Of a stretch of DNA of 64,000 nucleotides, positions 45,897 through 54,492 are shown in pieces. The position numbers and the translations under genes were made by a program. Numbering within the stretch: position 1 is the stretch's first letter; each line of letters starts with the position of its first letter. The notes beneath the pieces were generated by a model. The model saw only the letters and a program-made list of their open reading frames with translations, had not been told where the DNA came from and made no database searches. This DNA comes from Methanothrix sp. Its GTDB lineage: Archaea > Halobacteriota > Methanosarcinia > Methanotrichales > Methanotrichaceae. The DNA is taken from contig NZ_JADJJX010000001.1 of NCBI RefSeq assembly GCF_016706325.1, positions 1,054,001 to 1,118,000 on the forward strand, in the 5' to 3' direction.

Positions 45897-46796
45897 ATGA
45901 GCACACTGGTTACAGGCGGCGCGGGCTTCATCGGCTCGAATCTGGTGGAGGCCCTCTTGGCTGCTGGGGAGGAGGTTGTGGTCCTGGATAATATGCATAC
46001 CGGCAGCCGGAGCAATCTGGCCGGCCTTGAAGGCCGGCTGGAGATCGTCCAAAGGAGCTGCAACGATCTGCCCCAACTCGATCTTCACCCCCAGAGGATC
46101 TACCACCTGGGGATACCCTCATCCTCTCCCATGTATAAGAGAGATCCATATCTGGTGGGCGAGGCCATCAATGGCTTTGCCTCGGTCTTCGAGCTGGCCA
46201 GAAGGGAAGGGTCGCGGGTGGTCTATGCCTCCTCCTCCTCCCTTTACAACGGCCTTGTGCCCCCTCACAACGAGGATATGGCCATCCAGGTGACAGATTA
46301 CTACACTGAGGCCCGGCTGGCCATGGAGAGGCTGGCCCAGCTCTATCAGAGGCTTTATGGCATAAGCTCGGTGGGCCTGAGGTTCTTCTCAGTCTACGGC
46401 CCCCGGGAGGGAGCAAAAAAGCAGTATGCAAACATGGTCACCCAGTTTCTCTGGGAGATGAAGGCAGGCAATAGGCCACTGGTATACGGTGATGGTACAC
46501 AGAGCAGGGACTTCACCTATGTCCTGGATGTGGTGCGGGCAATGCGCCTGGCCATGGATTCAGATTATCATGGCATACTGAATGTGGGCACAGGAGAGGC
46601 CTGGAGCTTCAATGAGGTGATCGAGCTATTGAACCTGATGACCGGCCGCTCTCTGGAGGCGCAGTACGCCGAAAATCCCATAAAAAATTATGTGATGCAC
46701 ACCTGCGCCGATACCGCCAAAGCAGAGAGGATGATCGGCTTCAAGTCGGAGTTCGGATTAAAAGAGGGGATCAGAGAGCTTATCCGTCTGTACTGA
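45897..46796 (+). CDS. NAD-dependent sugar epimerase/dehydratase with altered catalytic Lys
   Basis: 299 residues of the extended short-chain dehydrogenase family (UDP-glucose 4-epimerase-like). The Rossmann start TLVTGGAGFIGSNLVEALL, the Ser-rich VVYASSSSLYNG and GLRFFSVYGPREGAKKQYAN are normal. The active-site segment is DYYTEARLAMERL: the expected YxxxK has Arg where Lys is usual. Likely works on nucleotide sugars for the following glycosyltransferases, but activity of the altered site is uncertain. Confidence 0.88.
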   Translation: MSTLVTGGAGFIGSNLVEALLAAGEEVVVLDNMHTGSRSNLAGLEGRLEIVQRSCNDLPQLDLHPQRIYHLGIPSSSPMYKRDPYLVGEAINGFASVFELARREGSRVVYASSSSLYNGLVPPHNEDMAIQVTDYYTEARLAMERLAQLYQRLYGISSVGLRFFSVYGPREGAKKQYANMVTQFLWEMKAGNRPLVYGDGTQSRDFTYVLDVVRAMRLAMDSDYHGILNVGTGEAWSFNEVIELLNLMTGRSLEAQYAENPIKNYVMHTCADTAKAERMIGFKSEFGLKEGIRELIRLY

Positions 46797-46964
46797 GAGG
46801 TGTACTGAGAAGGCCAAAAGAGCGTTGGCGATATGCTATCCGCTCGCCGATCCGGGCCTCTCTCCTCCTCCAGCCTGGATGAAGATCGCCCGGTATCATC
46901 TCCTCCAAAAGCGCGCAGGGGAGAATCGGCCTATCATATGAGAGGGACGCATAAGGCAGGGGAT

Positions 46965-48065
46965 ATGAGAATTCTGCAGACCCCGGTGAGGCTCTTTGCC
47001 ACCGGCGGGGTGGAGAGCTATGTTCGCAATCTCTCCCGGGAGCTCGTCCGGATGGGGCATGATGTGGGGGTGATATGCTCAGACCAGCCGGGGGAGAACG
47101 AGGTCGATGGACGGATACGCACCAGGACCCTGAGAAGCTGGGGGCATATAGCCAATACCAGCATCACCCCTGAGCTGCCCGCAGCTATCTGGAGGGAGGA
47201 TTATGATATCCTTCACACTCACCTTCCCACCCCCTGGAGCGCTGACTGGAGCGGCCTGATCTCGCAGCTCAAGAGGAGGCCCACTGTCCTGACATATCAC
47301 AATGACATAGTGGGCGAGGGATGGGCGGGTAAGATCGCCGGGATCTATAATAGAACTGCTCTGGAGCTGCTATTGAGGTCTGCGAAGAGGATCATCGTTA
47401 CCCGGGAGCGTTATGTATCGCCATATCTCCGGGATTATGGTGAAAAGATCTCTTTCATACCTTTGGGCATAGACCTTGCGGCCTTCCGCCCCCAGGAGGT
47501 TGATATCAAAGGAGATATCTTCTTTTTGAGCGTCCTGGATGAGTTTCACCGGTATAAGGGCCTGGAGGTCCTCTTCGCTGCCTTGAAGATCTTGAGGCAT
47601 AGATTGCCCGCTGTGCGGCTGATCATTGGCGGCAGGGGGAGCCTGCTAGAGTATTACCGGCAGATGGCCCAATCCCTGGGCATCGGGGATAATGTGATCT
47701 TCTCCGGCTTCATCCCCTCAGAGAGGCTTATAGAGTATTATAACGGCTGCAGGCTCTTTGTCCTCCCGTCCACCGATCCTGAGAGGGAGGGTTTTGGGAT
47801 CGTTCCCCTGGAGGCGATGGCCTGCAGCAGGCCGGTGGTGGTCACAGAGATCATGGGCATGGCCGGGGATATAAAGGATTACGGAGCAGGAATGGTTGTG
47901 AGATGCAATGATGCCCAGGGGCTGGCATCCTCCCTGCTTGCCATCCTGGAGGATGAGGATCTGGCGGAGAGGATGGGCAGAGAGGGCAGAAGGCTCGCCC
48001 AGGAGAGGTATAGCTGGCGTAGAGCGGCAGAGCAGATCGAAAGGGTCTACCGAGAATCGCTCTAG
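46965..48065 (+). CDS. Glycosyltransferase family 4
   Basis: 366 residues of GT-B fold: N-terminal RLFATGGVESYVRNLSREL (the GG loop), then YDILHTHLPTPWSADWS, and C-terminal FFLSVLDEFHRYKGLEVLFA with the donor-site DPEREGFGIVPLEAMACSRP. Sugar and acceptor are unknown. The start is set at ATG 46965 behind AGGGGAT; the long in-frame start at 46833 adds a non-family stretch. In a run of surface-polysaccharide genes. Confidence 0.9.
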   Translation: MRILQTPVRLFATGGVESYVRNLSRELVRMGHDVGVICSDQPGENEVDGRIRTRTLRSWGHIANTSITPELPAAIWREDYDILHTHLPTPWSADWSGLISQLKRRPTVLTYHNDIVGEGWAGKIAGIYNRTALELLLRSAKRIIVTRERYVSPYLRDYGEKISFIPLGIDLAAFRPQEVDIKGDIFFLSVLDEFHRYKGLEVLFAALKILRHRLPAVRLIIGGRGSLLEYYRQMAQSLGIGDNVIFSGFIPSERLIEYYNGCRLFVLPSTDPEREGFGIVPLEAMACSRPVVVTEIMGMAGDIKDYGAGMVVRCNDAQGLASSLLAILEDEDLAERMGREGRRLAQERYSWRRAAEQIERVYRESL

Positions 48066-48087
48066 TGGACGCAGGACTGTGCTTGGG

Positions 48088-49032
48088 ATGGATTTGATAA
48101 GTGTAGTAGTGTTGAATTATAATGGGAGAGATCTTCTGGATGGCTGCCTCTCCTCCCTCGCCTCCCAGACCTATTCCCCTTTTGAGGTGGTGCTGGTCGA
48201 CAACGGATCGAGCGATGGCAGTCCAGAGTATATCCAGGAGCAATATCCCTGGGTCAGGCTGGTGAGAAACAGAGATAACCTGGGGTTTGCCGGAGGGACC
48301 AATGCCGGTATCAGGGCGGCTGAGGGGAGCTATATCCTCACCTTGAACAATGACACCATAGCAGATCGCAGGCTCATAGAGGAGTTGAAAGGGCCCATGG
48401 CCGACCCACAGGTTGGCGTCTGCGCCGCCAAGATGCTGTTCCCCGATGGGCGGATCAATTCTGCCGGGATATGCATCTCTCGCAGCGGAGCAGCCTGGGA
48501 CCGGGGGATGTTCGAGCCTGATCGGGGGCAGTACGACTCCATGGAGGAGGTATTTGGAGCCTGTGCAGGTGCGGCCCTCTACCGGAAAAGGATGCTGGAT
48601 GAGATCGGCCTCTTCGATGAGGACTTCTTTCTCTATCTGGAAGATGTGGACCTGGCATTGCGAGCCCGTCTGGCTGGCTGGAAGTGCTTATATGTGCCCC
48701 GGGCTGAGGTCGTTCACCATCACGGAAAGACCGCCGGAGTGGGCTCGGACCTGGCGGTCTACTATGGCAACCGGAATATAGTCTGGTATCCGATCAAGGA
48801 TTTTCCTGTCAGTCTCTATATCACCTCTCTGCCGTTTATCTTGGCCAGAAACCTGGCCACAATACCCTATTATGCTCTGCGCGGCCAGGGAAGGGTCATC
48901 CTTAAATCGAAGCTCGATGCTCTGAGGGGCATCACAAAGATGATGAGAAAGCGAGAGCATGTCCTGCGCCGGGCGGAGTATTCCGATATCAGACGGTTTG
49001 TAAAAACCTGGGGCGAAATGAAGAGGCAATAG
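48088..49032 (+). CDS. Glycosyltransferase family 2 (rhamnosyltransferase-like)
   Basis: 314 residues of GT-A fold. The start ISVVVLNYNGRDLLDGCLSS, VLVDNGSSDGSPEYI, NLGFAGGTNAGIRAAEGSYI and LTLNNDTIADRRLIEEL (the metal-binding acidic motif) and LEDVDLALRARLAGWKCLYV match bacterial WbbL-type rhamnosyltransferases. Start ATG 48088 follows GCTTGGG. Between GT4 and the exporter; 111 bp with imperfect repeats follow. Confidence 0.92.
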   Translation: MDLISVVVLNYNGRDLLDGCLSSLASQTYSPFEVVLVDNGSSDGSPEYIQEQYPWVRLVRNRDNLGFAGGTNAGIRAAEGSYILTLNNDTIADRRLIEELKGPMADPQVGVCAAKMLFPDGRINSAGICISRSGAAWDRGMFEPDRGQYDSMEEVFGACAGAALYRKRMLDEIGLFDEDFFLYLEDVDLALRARLAGWKCLYVPRAEVVHHHGKTAGVGSDLAVYYGNRNIVWYPIKDFPVSLYITSLPFILARNLATIPYYALRGQGRVILKSKLDALRGITKMMRKREHVLRRAEYSDIRRFVKTWGEMKRQ

Positions 49033-49037
49033 GATAA

Positions 49038-49143
49038 GAGAGACCCAGATGGATGAGGGCGGAGATAGACGGGGATTGGGCAATGAGGGCTGGAATGGAT
49101 AAGAGCTGAGGCGGACGGGGATTGGGATGGATGAAGATGGGGG
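49038..49143 (+). repeat. Imperfect repeats before exporter permease
   Basis: The gap between the GT2 and the permease contains GACGGGGATTGGG twice, each set in a purine-rich unit of about 50 bp (GATGAGGGCGGAG.. and GATAAGAGCTGAGGCG..). Only a decayed two-fold repetition is seen; function unknown. Confidence 0.5.
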
Positions 49144-49917
49144 ATGAGGGTTGAGATGTGGATCTTTGAGTACCGGGAATTGATCAAGATTCTCACCATC
49201 AGCGACCTTAAGGTGAAGTACCAAAGCTCAGTCCTGGGTTTTGCCTGGTCGCTCTTGAATCCCCTCCTTATGATGCTGGTCCTCTATCTGGTCTTCAGCA
49301 ATGTATTCAAAGCCAACCAGGACAACTTCGCCCTTTACCTGCTGATCGGCATTGTAAGCTGGCGATTTCTGGCCATAGGAAGCTCTGCCTCCATGAATGC
49401 CGTCGTAGGCAAACCCAGCCTGGTGACCAAGATCTACATTCCCCGCCAGGTTCTGGTGATGAGCGTAGTCCTATCCAGCCTGATAAGCTCAATTCTGGAG
49501 TTCCTGGTGCTGGTCCCCCTGCTCATAATCCTTGGCGCTGGAATCTCTCCCTATATCCTTCTCTTTCCATTCATTCATTTAATCTATTTTCTGATTGTAT
49601 ATGGTCTAAGCCTGATCCTGGCCGCCCTATATGTCTATTACCGTGATCTGAATCAGATCTGGGATGTGCTGATTCAGATCGGATTCTTCCTCTCTCCCAT
49701 CGTCTATCCCCTCAGCACTGTTCCGCCGCAGTATCTGGATTATTATCTGCTCAATCCCGTCACAGCATTGATTCAGATGTACCGGGAGGTGCTGCTCTAC
49801 CATCAGTTGCCAGGGCTGCGGAATCTTGCCCTGAGCCTGGCGGTGGGGCTGCTGCTCCTCGCCGCCGGATCGGCAATCTTCAAGAGGCTGGAGCGCAGAT
49901 TTGCCGAGGAGATCTGA
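49144..49917 (+). CDS. ABC-2-type polysaccharide exporter permease (Wzm-like)
   Basis: 257 residues with six membrane helices of the ABC2 family (KVKYQSSVLGFAWSLLNPLL, LMMLVLYLVFSNVFK and ISDLKVKYQ at the start, and SPIVYPLSTVPPQYLDYYLL near the end). Exports lipid-linked polysaccharide with the ATPase downstream, whose ATG begins 1 base after its stop. ATG 49156 is an alternative start. Confidence 0.93.
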   Translation: MRVEMWIFEYRELIKILTISDLKVKYQSSVLGFAWSLLNPLLMMLVLYLVFSNVFKANQDNFALYLLIGIVSWRFLAIGSSASMNAVVGKPSLVTKIYIPRQVLVMSVVLSSLISSILEFLVLVPLLIILGAGISPYILLFPFIHLIYFLIVYGLSLILAALYVYYRDLNQIWDVLIQIGFFLSPIVYPLSTVPPQYLDYYLLNPVTALIQMYREVLLYHQLPGLRNLALSLAVGLLLLAAGSAIFKRLERRFAEEI

Positions 49918-49918
49918 A

Positions 49919-50743
49919 ATGGCCCTTCCCTCTACCATCATCTGCAGTGGTCTGAATAGGCTCAATCCGGCGAAGAGCTTCTCTGGGAGAGGCGCCGATA
50001 ACAATGCCATAGTGGCGGAGAGCATCTCCAAGAAGTTCAGAATACCAAAGGAGAAGAAGCTCACCATCTTCGAGCATCTGACGGGGCTATTGGGCAGAGG
50101 CGCCAACTCTTACGACGAGTTCATGGCCCTGCGGGATGTCAGCTTCACTGTCAAGCACGGCGAGACCTTTGGGGTGATCGGGCCCAATGGCTGCGGCAAG
50201 AGCACCCTCCTTAAGCTTTTGGCGGGCGTTCTCTATCCGGACAGCGGCCGGATACAGATCAATGGCAAGATCGCCCCCTTTCTGGAGCTGGGTGTGGGAT
50301 TTCAGCCGGAGCTGTCCGCCCGCGATAATGTCTATCTCTACGGGGCGATAATGGGCCTGAGCCGTAGAGAGGTTGAGCGGCGCTATGAGGAGATAATGGA
50401 CTTTGCCGAGTTGAGGCGTTTTGAGAATATGAAGCTGCGCAACTTCTCCTCGGGGATGTATGTGCGGCTGGCCTTTGCCACTGCCATTCAGACCAATCCG
50501 GATGTCTTGCTGGTGGATGAGGTCCTTTCAGTGGGGGACGAGTCCTTCCAAAAGAAGTGTGAGGAGAAGATCGGCGAGATTCGCAGGGCGGGCAAGACCA
50601 TCCTCCTGGTCTCACACTCCTTGCCCATGGTTCGCTCGTTATGCAGCCGCTGCCTGCTCCTGAACCGCGGAGAGATGGTGGCCTTGGGAGAGACCGAGGA
50701 GGTCTTAGCGGAGTACGAGAGGATGAGGGCAAAGAGCAAGTGA
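49919..50743 (+). CDS. ABC polysaccharide exporter ATPase (Wzt-like)
   Basis: 274 residues. Walker A GPNGCGKSTLLKLL near residue 87, signature NFSSGMYVRLAFA, Walker B VLLVDEVLSVGD and switch LLVSHSLPM. It has the exporter-type N-terminal part but lacks the extra carbohydrate-binding C-terminal domain of the long Wzt proteins. It has an N-terminal extension of about 35 residues. Partner of the permease just upstream. Confidence 0.94.
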   Translation: MALPSTIICSGLNRLNPAKSFSGRGADNNAIVAESISKKFRIPKEKKLTIFEHLTGLLGRGANSYDEFMALRDVSFTVKHGETFGVIGPNGCGKSTLLKLLAGVLYPDSGRIQINGKIAPFLELGVGFQPELSARDNVYLYGAIMGLSRREVERRYEEIMDFAELRRFENMKLRNFSSGMYVRLAFATAIQTNPDVLLVDEVLSVGDESFQKKCEEKIGEIRRAGKTILLVSHSLPMVRSLCSRCLLLNRGEMVALGETEEVLAEYERMRAKSK

Positions 50744-50796
50744 GCTCTGCTCAGTGCTGGTATTTGAGTCAAAGAGAATTTAAAATTATGTATTAC

Positions 50797-50814
50797 GAAA
50801 ACCATTTATAATAT
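50797..50814 (+). promoter_or_regulatory. Strong BRE/TATA promoter with no ORF
   Basis: CGAAAACCA followed by TTTATAATAT (50805-50814) has the look of a strong methanogen promoter. A start about 26 bases past its centre falls at about 50834, exactly where the 11-bp stem of the candidate RNA begins. No convincing CDS start follows within 200 bp. Confidence 0.55.
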
Positions 50815-50833
50815 GATAGGATAGTACTGATGC

Positions 50834-50960
50834 GGAGCCGATCCCCACACTCCATCTTTGCGTATTTGGCATGCAACCAGAGCAGATCTGTGATCTACGT
50901 CCATGCGATGGCTTGTATACCATGCTAGTAGCTCATGAGGGATCGGGCTCTGTACTTCTT
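50834..50960 (+). ncRNA. Candidate structured RNA upstream of nikR
   Basis: A closing stem pairs GAGCC GATCCC (50835-50845) with GGGATC (G) GGCTC (50939-50950), 11 bp with one bulge. Inside are three hairpins: TTGCGT/ATGCAA (50858-50876), AGATC/GATCT (50884-50896) and GC(G)ATGG/CCATGC (50905-50925). A T-rich tract (TACTTCTTTT, to about 50962) follows. It has none of the conserved 5S rRNA or tRNA bases. It may be a free RNA or the nikR leader. Confidence 0.5.
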
Positions 50961-51013
50961 TTGCCAGCCTGAATTGTTGTTTTCCGGATATAATCCAATA
51001 AGCTTATTACTAA

Positions 51014-51040
51014 GTATGAATCAATTTATCTTTACGATAC
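51014..51040. promoter_or_regulatory. Possible NikR operator
   Basis: GTATGA (51014-51019) and CGATAC (51035-51040) separated by 15 bp resemble the GTATGA-N16-TCATAC operator of bacterial NikR, with one base less spacing and two mismatches. It ends 17 bp before the nikR ATG. Autoregulation would be plausible. Confidence 0.35.
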
Positions 51041-51057
51041 GAATGGAACAAGAATTA

Positions 51058-51465
51058 ATGAGAATTGGCATATCATTGCCTGAGAATCTCCTTGGAAAGT
51101 TCGATGAGATTATCCAGAACCGGGGCTATTCCTCCCGCTCAGAAGGGGTCAGAGACGCCATAAGAAATTATATAGTAAACTTTGAATGGATGAGCGACAT
51201 GGAGGGGGAGAGGGTGGGAGTGATCACCATCGTCTACGACCATTCTCAAAGGGGCCTGGAGGATGCTCTCACTGAGATCCAGCATGATTTCGGAAGCATA
51301 ATTCAGTCCAGCCTGCATATTCATTTGGACCAGGATATGTGCCTTGAGGTTGTGGTCCTGCGCGGGGAGGGGCTGGAGGTGAGAAGAGCTGCTGAGAAGA
51401 TGATGGCCTTGAAGGGGGTAAAGCATGTCAAATTGACCACCACCTCCCTGGGAAAGGAGCTATAA
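51058..51465 (+). CDS. nikR: Nickel-responsive regulator NikR
   Basis: 135 residues. The N-terminal ribbon-helix-helix is MRIGISLPENLLGKFDEIIQ with SSRSEGVRDAIRNYI; the C-terminal ACT-like domain has the nickel ligands in YDHSQRGL, SSLHIHLDQDMCLEVVVLRG (two His and Cys). It represses nickel uptake when nickel is plentiful, important for methanogens with Ni enzymes. ATG 51058 is the family start. No intact nickel permease is adjacent. Confidence 0.93.
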   Translation: MRIGISLPENLLGKFDEIIQNRGYSSRSEGVRDAIRNYIVNFEWMSDMEGERVGVITIVYDHSQRGLEDALTEIQHDFGSIIQSSLHIHLDQDMCLEVVVLRGEGLEVRRAAEKMMALKGVKHVKLTTTSLGKEL

Positions 51466-51502
51466 GCCCGGCTGGCTGGCATAGGCCGGCATATCGATCT
51501 GT

Positions 51503-51549
51503 CCTGCCATCTCCCGGAGGGCCTGCCATCTCCCGGAGGGCCTGCCATC
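51503..51549 (+). repeat. 19-bp tandem repeat, about 2.5 units
   Basis: CCTGCCATCTCCCGGAGGG at 51503-51521 is repeated exactly at 51522-51540 and partially at 51541-51549. It is in the 110-bp gap between nikR and the TPR gene. Too short and without spacers, so not a CRISPR. Confidence 0.85.
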
Positions 51550-51575
51550 AAGTTCAACCACCATCAATTTATTAT

Positions 51576-53045
51576 ATGCATGCCCTGCTGAGAGCAGGTC
51601 TAAGTCAGAAAAAATTCATAGAGGGATCTAATATCATCGTCAGATTGCTTCTCATCCTGTTTGCCCTGACGGCAGCCAGCGGTCTGTGCGCCGAACTGGA
51701 TAATGCGAACTACTGGCAGCAGAAGGGGGATGAATTAAAGGAGAACGGCTCGCTATCTGTGGCCCTGGACTGCTACAACCGCTCCATTCAACTGGATGGC
51801 ACAGACCCGTCCGCCTGGATGAGGCTGGGCCTGGCCTACAGCGGCCTTAAGCGATATTCTGAGGCTTTATCCGCATACAATGAATCGATCCGCCTGAAAA
51901 GAGATCAGGCCCAGGCCTGGTATTTCAGGGGGCTGGCGCTCTCCCATCTGGGCAGATACAATGAGGCCGTCAGGGATTTCGATGAGGCCATAGCGCTTGA
52001 TTCCGCTGCCGCTCTGCCCTGGTACGGCAAGGGGATGGGCCTTGCCAGTCTGGGGCGGTACAATGAATCCCTCCTGGCCCTGGATGAGGGGCTGAGCAGG
52101 GATGAGAACCTCACTGGTGCCTGGTACAGCAGGGCTTTGGTCCTGGCGGAGCTGGGCCGGGATGAGGAATCCCTCCACTCCCTGATGAAGAGCACAGAGC
52201 TGGACGGCGAGAATGAGGCGGCCTGGTTTGATCTGGGGCTGATGTACGCCAGCCAGGAAAACCACAGTGCTGCCCTTATGGCCTTCGATCGGGTCATCTA
52301 TCTGAATCCGATAAACCCTCTCGCCGGCTTGATGAGGGGGCAGTCCCTCAGCGCCCTGGGCAGATACGATGAGGCCAGCGAGGCCTTTATGAAGGTCTCT
52401 GAGATCGAGCCGATGAATGATGATGCCTGGTTGGGCAGGGCGCAGTCCCTCCGCCAGGCGGGCAGATACAATGAATCACTGGCCGCCTATAACCGCACAA
52501 TCCAGATCAATCCCGGGAATGCTGCCGCCTGGAACGGCCTGGCCATATCCTATCAGCAGATCAAGAGGTATAACGAATCCCTAGCAATGTTCGATAATGC
52601 CATCCGGATCGATCCGGATGAGATCGGATTCCAGTACAACAAGGCACTGCTGCTCAGGGAGCTGGGCAACTACAGCGAAGCGGCGGCATTACTTCATCGG
52701 ACGGCAGGGCAGCATCCCGAGTGTGTCGCATGCTGGAACAGCCTGGGGATGCTCCAGGCTGAGCAGGGCCTGTACAAGGAGGCGATAGCATCCTACGATC
52801 GGGCCATCGAGCAGGACTCCAGCTATGTCGAGCCCTGGAACAACCGGGGAATAGCCATGATCATGATGAATGAGAGCTATGTGGAGGCCCTGCGGAGCTT
52901 TGACCGGGCGCTAGAGATCGATCCGCATTGTATGGAGGCCTGGGCAAACCGGGCCAATGCCCTGCAGCTTGCCGGCAGAGGGCCGGAGGCGGAGGAGGCG
53001 CAGGAGAGGGCCAGAGCGCTGGGCTACAAGGGGACGTTCATCTGA
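51576..53045 (+). CDS. Secreted tetratricopeptide-repeat protein
   Basis: 489 residues with a signal segment (IVRLLLILFALTAASGLCAE) starting near residue 21, then about 12 TPR units of 34 residues (for example AWYFRGLALSHLGRYNEAVR, AWYGKGMGLASLGRY, AWNGLAISYQQIKRYNESLA). Such repeats mediate protein contacts, here outside the membrane. Several NxS/T sequons. The start is uncertain: a TATA box overlaps the first ATG, so initiation may be further in. Abundant in methanogens of this kind. Confidence 0.85.
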   Translation: MHALLRAGLSQKKFIEGSNIIVRLLLILFALTAASGLCAELDNANYWQQKGDELKENGSLSVALDCYNRSIQLDGTDPSAWMRLGLAYSGLKRYSEALSAYNESIRLKRDQAQAWYFRGLALSHLGRYNEAVRDFDEAIALDSAAALPWYGKGMGLASLGRYNESLLALDEGLSRDENLTGAWYSRALVLAELGRDEESLHSLMKSTELDGENEAAWFDLGLMYASQENHSAALMAFDRVIYLNPINPLAGLMRGQSLSALGRYDEASEAFMKVSEIEPMNDDAWLGRAQSLRQAGRYNESLAAYNRTIQINPGNAAAWNGLAISYQQIKRYNESLAMFDNAIRIDPDEIGFQYNKALLLRELGNYSEAAALLHRTAGQHPECVACWNSLGMLQAEQGLYKEAIASYDRAIEQDSSYVEPWNNRGIAMIMMNESYVEALRSFDRALEIDPHCMEAWANRANALQLAGRGPEAEEAQERARALGYKGTFI

Positions 53046-53184
53046 TCACTTCAACCGGCATGCAGTACCCTCCTCGGAATAGGCGTGTGCTCAGGAGATC
53101 AGTACATCCGAGGCTGGGCAAAGCCAGATCAAAAAGCGATAACTGCTATGGAGGTTATTTGATCGGGATGATGGGGTTTTATCA

Positions 53185-54009
53185 GTGAGGATTGAAATAA
53201 AAAACCTGTCTTTCAGCTACGGCAGCACGAAGATCCTCGATGACATCAACATGCAGGTTGAGGATTCAGAGATCATAAGCCTTGTGGGGCCAAACGGCTC
53301 CGGGAAGACAACGCTTATCAAGTGCATCGACCGCATTTTAAAGGCCAAAGGCAGCATCCTTCTGGGCGGCAGGAGCATCGATAGTCTGAGCCGGCAGGAT
53401 ATAGCGAGGAGCATCGGCTACGTCCCCCAGAGCAGCTCCAGTCCCCTATCCACGACGGTCTTCGATACAGTGCTCATGGGCAGAAGGCCTCATATAAGCT
53501 GGAATGTCTCGGATGCCGACCTGGACATGGTGGCAGAGGTCCTGGAGCTCCTTCATCTGGGGGATCTGGCCATGAGGGACTTTGCCAGGCTCTCAGGAGG
53601 TCAAAAGCAGAAGGTTCTCATCGCTCGCGCTCTGGCCCAGGACCCAGCAGTTCTCCTGCTGGACGAGCCGACATCCAATCTGGATATCCTGCATCAGCTA
53701 GAGGTGATGGAGATCATCCGATACCTGGTCCGTGAGAAGGAGATCTCTGCAGTGATGGCTATCCATGACCTCAACCTCGCCTCTCGCTTCTCAGATAAGC
53801 TGGCCATGCTGCTGAAAGGGAAGATCTTTGCATTCGGCCCTCCGGAAGCATTGCTCAGCTCCAGGAACATGGCTTATGTCTTTGGAGTCGAGGCCACAGT
53901 GATTGAGGTTGCAGGCAGACCCTATGTCGTGCCCATAAGATCCCTTGATGGCACAGCCATCCCGAATATGGCCACTGCAGCCGGGATAAATTCTCCCCTC
54001 CTGGCATAG
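53185..54009 (+). CDS. ABC transporter ATPase, iron-siderophore/cobalamin type
   Basis: 274 residues of the FecE/BtuD class. Walker A GPNGSGKTTLIKCI, signature RLSGGQKQKVLIARAL, Walker B AVLLLDEPTSNLDI and H-loop VMAIHDLNLASRF. Starts at GTG 53185. It probably powers uptake with a binding protein of the type at 13940-15184, but no permease is adjacent. The closeness to nikR could mean a metal role; that is speculation. Confidence 0.9.
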   Translation: MRIEIKNLSFSYGSTKILDDINMQVEDSEIISLVGPNGSGKTTLIKCIDRILKAKGSILLGGRSIDSLSRQDIARSIGYVPQSSSSPLSTTVFDTVLMGRRPHISWNVSDADLDMVAEVLELLHLGDLAMRDFARLSGGQKQKVLIARALAQDPAVLLLDEPTSNLDILHQLEVMEIIRYLVREKEISAVMAIHDLNLASRFSDKLAMLLKGKIFAFGPPEALLSSRNMAYVFGVEATVIEVAGRPYVVPIRSLDGTAIPNMATAAGINSPLLA

Positions 54010-54056
54010 CCGTCCTCCTCTTTCCCTGGAGGAAAATGCAGGCCTCTGTCTTCTCC

Positions 54057-54390
54057 TCAAGTTATCCTTCCTCCACCCAGCGCGATCATCTCATCTGCCA
54101 TGAATCTTATCGCTTCCACTTGCTGGGAGATCAATTGATACCCCAGTCCCCCTCTTCCTTTGCAGATCCTTGAGCAGGCCCAGGATCTGAGCCTGAACGG
54201 AGATGTCCAGAGCTGATGTCGGCTCGTCCCGGATCAGGACTCTGGATTCAGAAGCAGGACTCTTCCCAGGGCCACTCTCCGGTTCTGCCTCCAAGGGATC
54301 TGCCAGGGATAGCGGCATAAGAGCTCTTCAGAGAGGCCAACCATCTCCTGGGTACGATCCCCCCATTCTGCTACAAGATCTCGCCTGTTA
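54057..54390 (-). pseudogene. Remnant of an oligopeptide/nickel-type ABC ATPase
   Basis: Minus-strand fragments in shifting frames: GLSEELLCRYPWQI (pre-signature), RVALGRVLLLNPES, RVLIRDEPTSALDISVQAQI then LGLLKDLQRKRG (Walker B/D-loop), and QQVEAIRFMADEMIALGGGR. Together these are the C-terminal half of a DppF/OppF/NikE-like ATPase. The SGGQ signature and frame continuity are lost. Decayed gene; nothing else is seen in the 480 bp between the neighbours. Confidence 0.8.
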
Positions 54391-54492
54391 AAATTAGAAT
54401 CAATACAATGACCGCCTGCAGCAATGACCCTCGCCAGAGGCTGATCTGATGGAAGGCTTATTTTTATAGCAGTTCCATCCTAATAACCAGTT

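Noticed and set aside
50834..50960. Structured element as 5S rRNA
   Set aside because: Length is right but it lacks the conserved loop sequences of 5S rRNA.
50935..51057. N-terminal extension of NikR
   Set aside because: Would overlap the candidate RNA and operator and precede the ribbon-helix-helix start that opens the family.
51503..51549. Tandem repeat considered as CRISPR
   Set aside because: Units abut with no spacers and there are no cas genes in the window.
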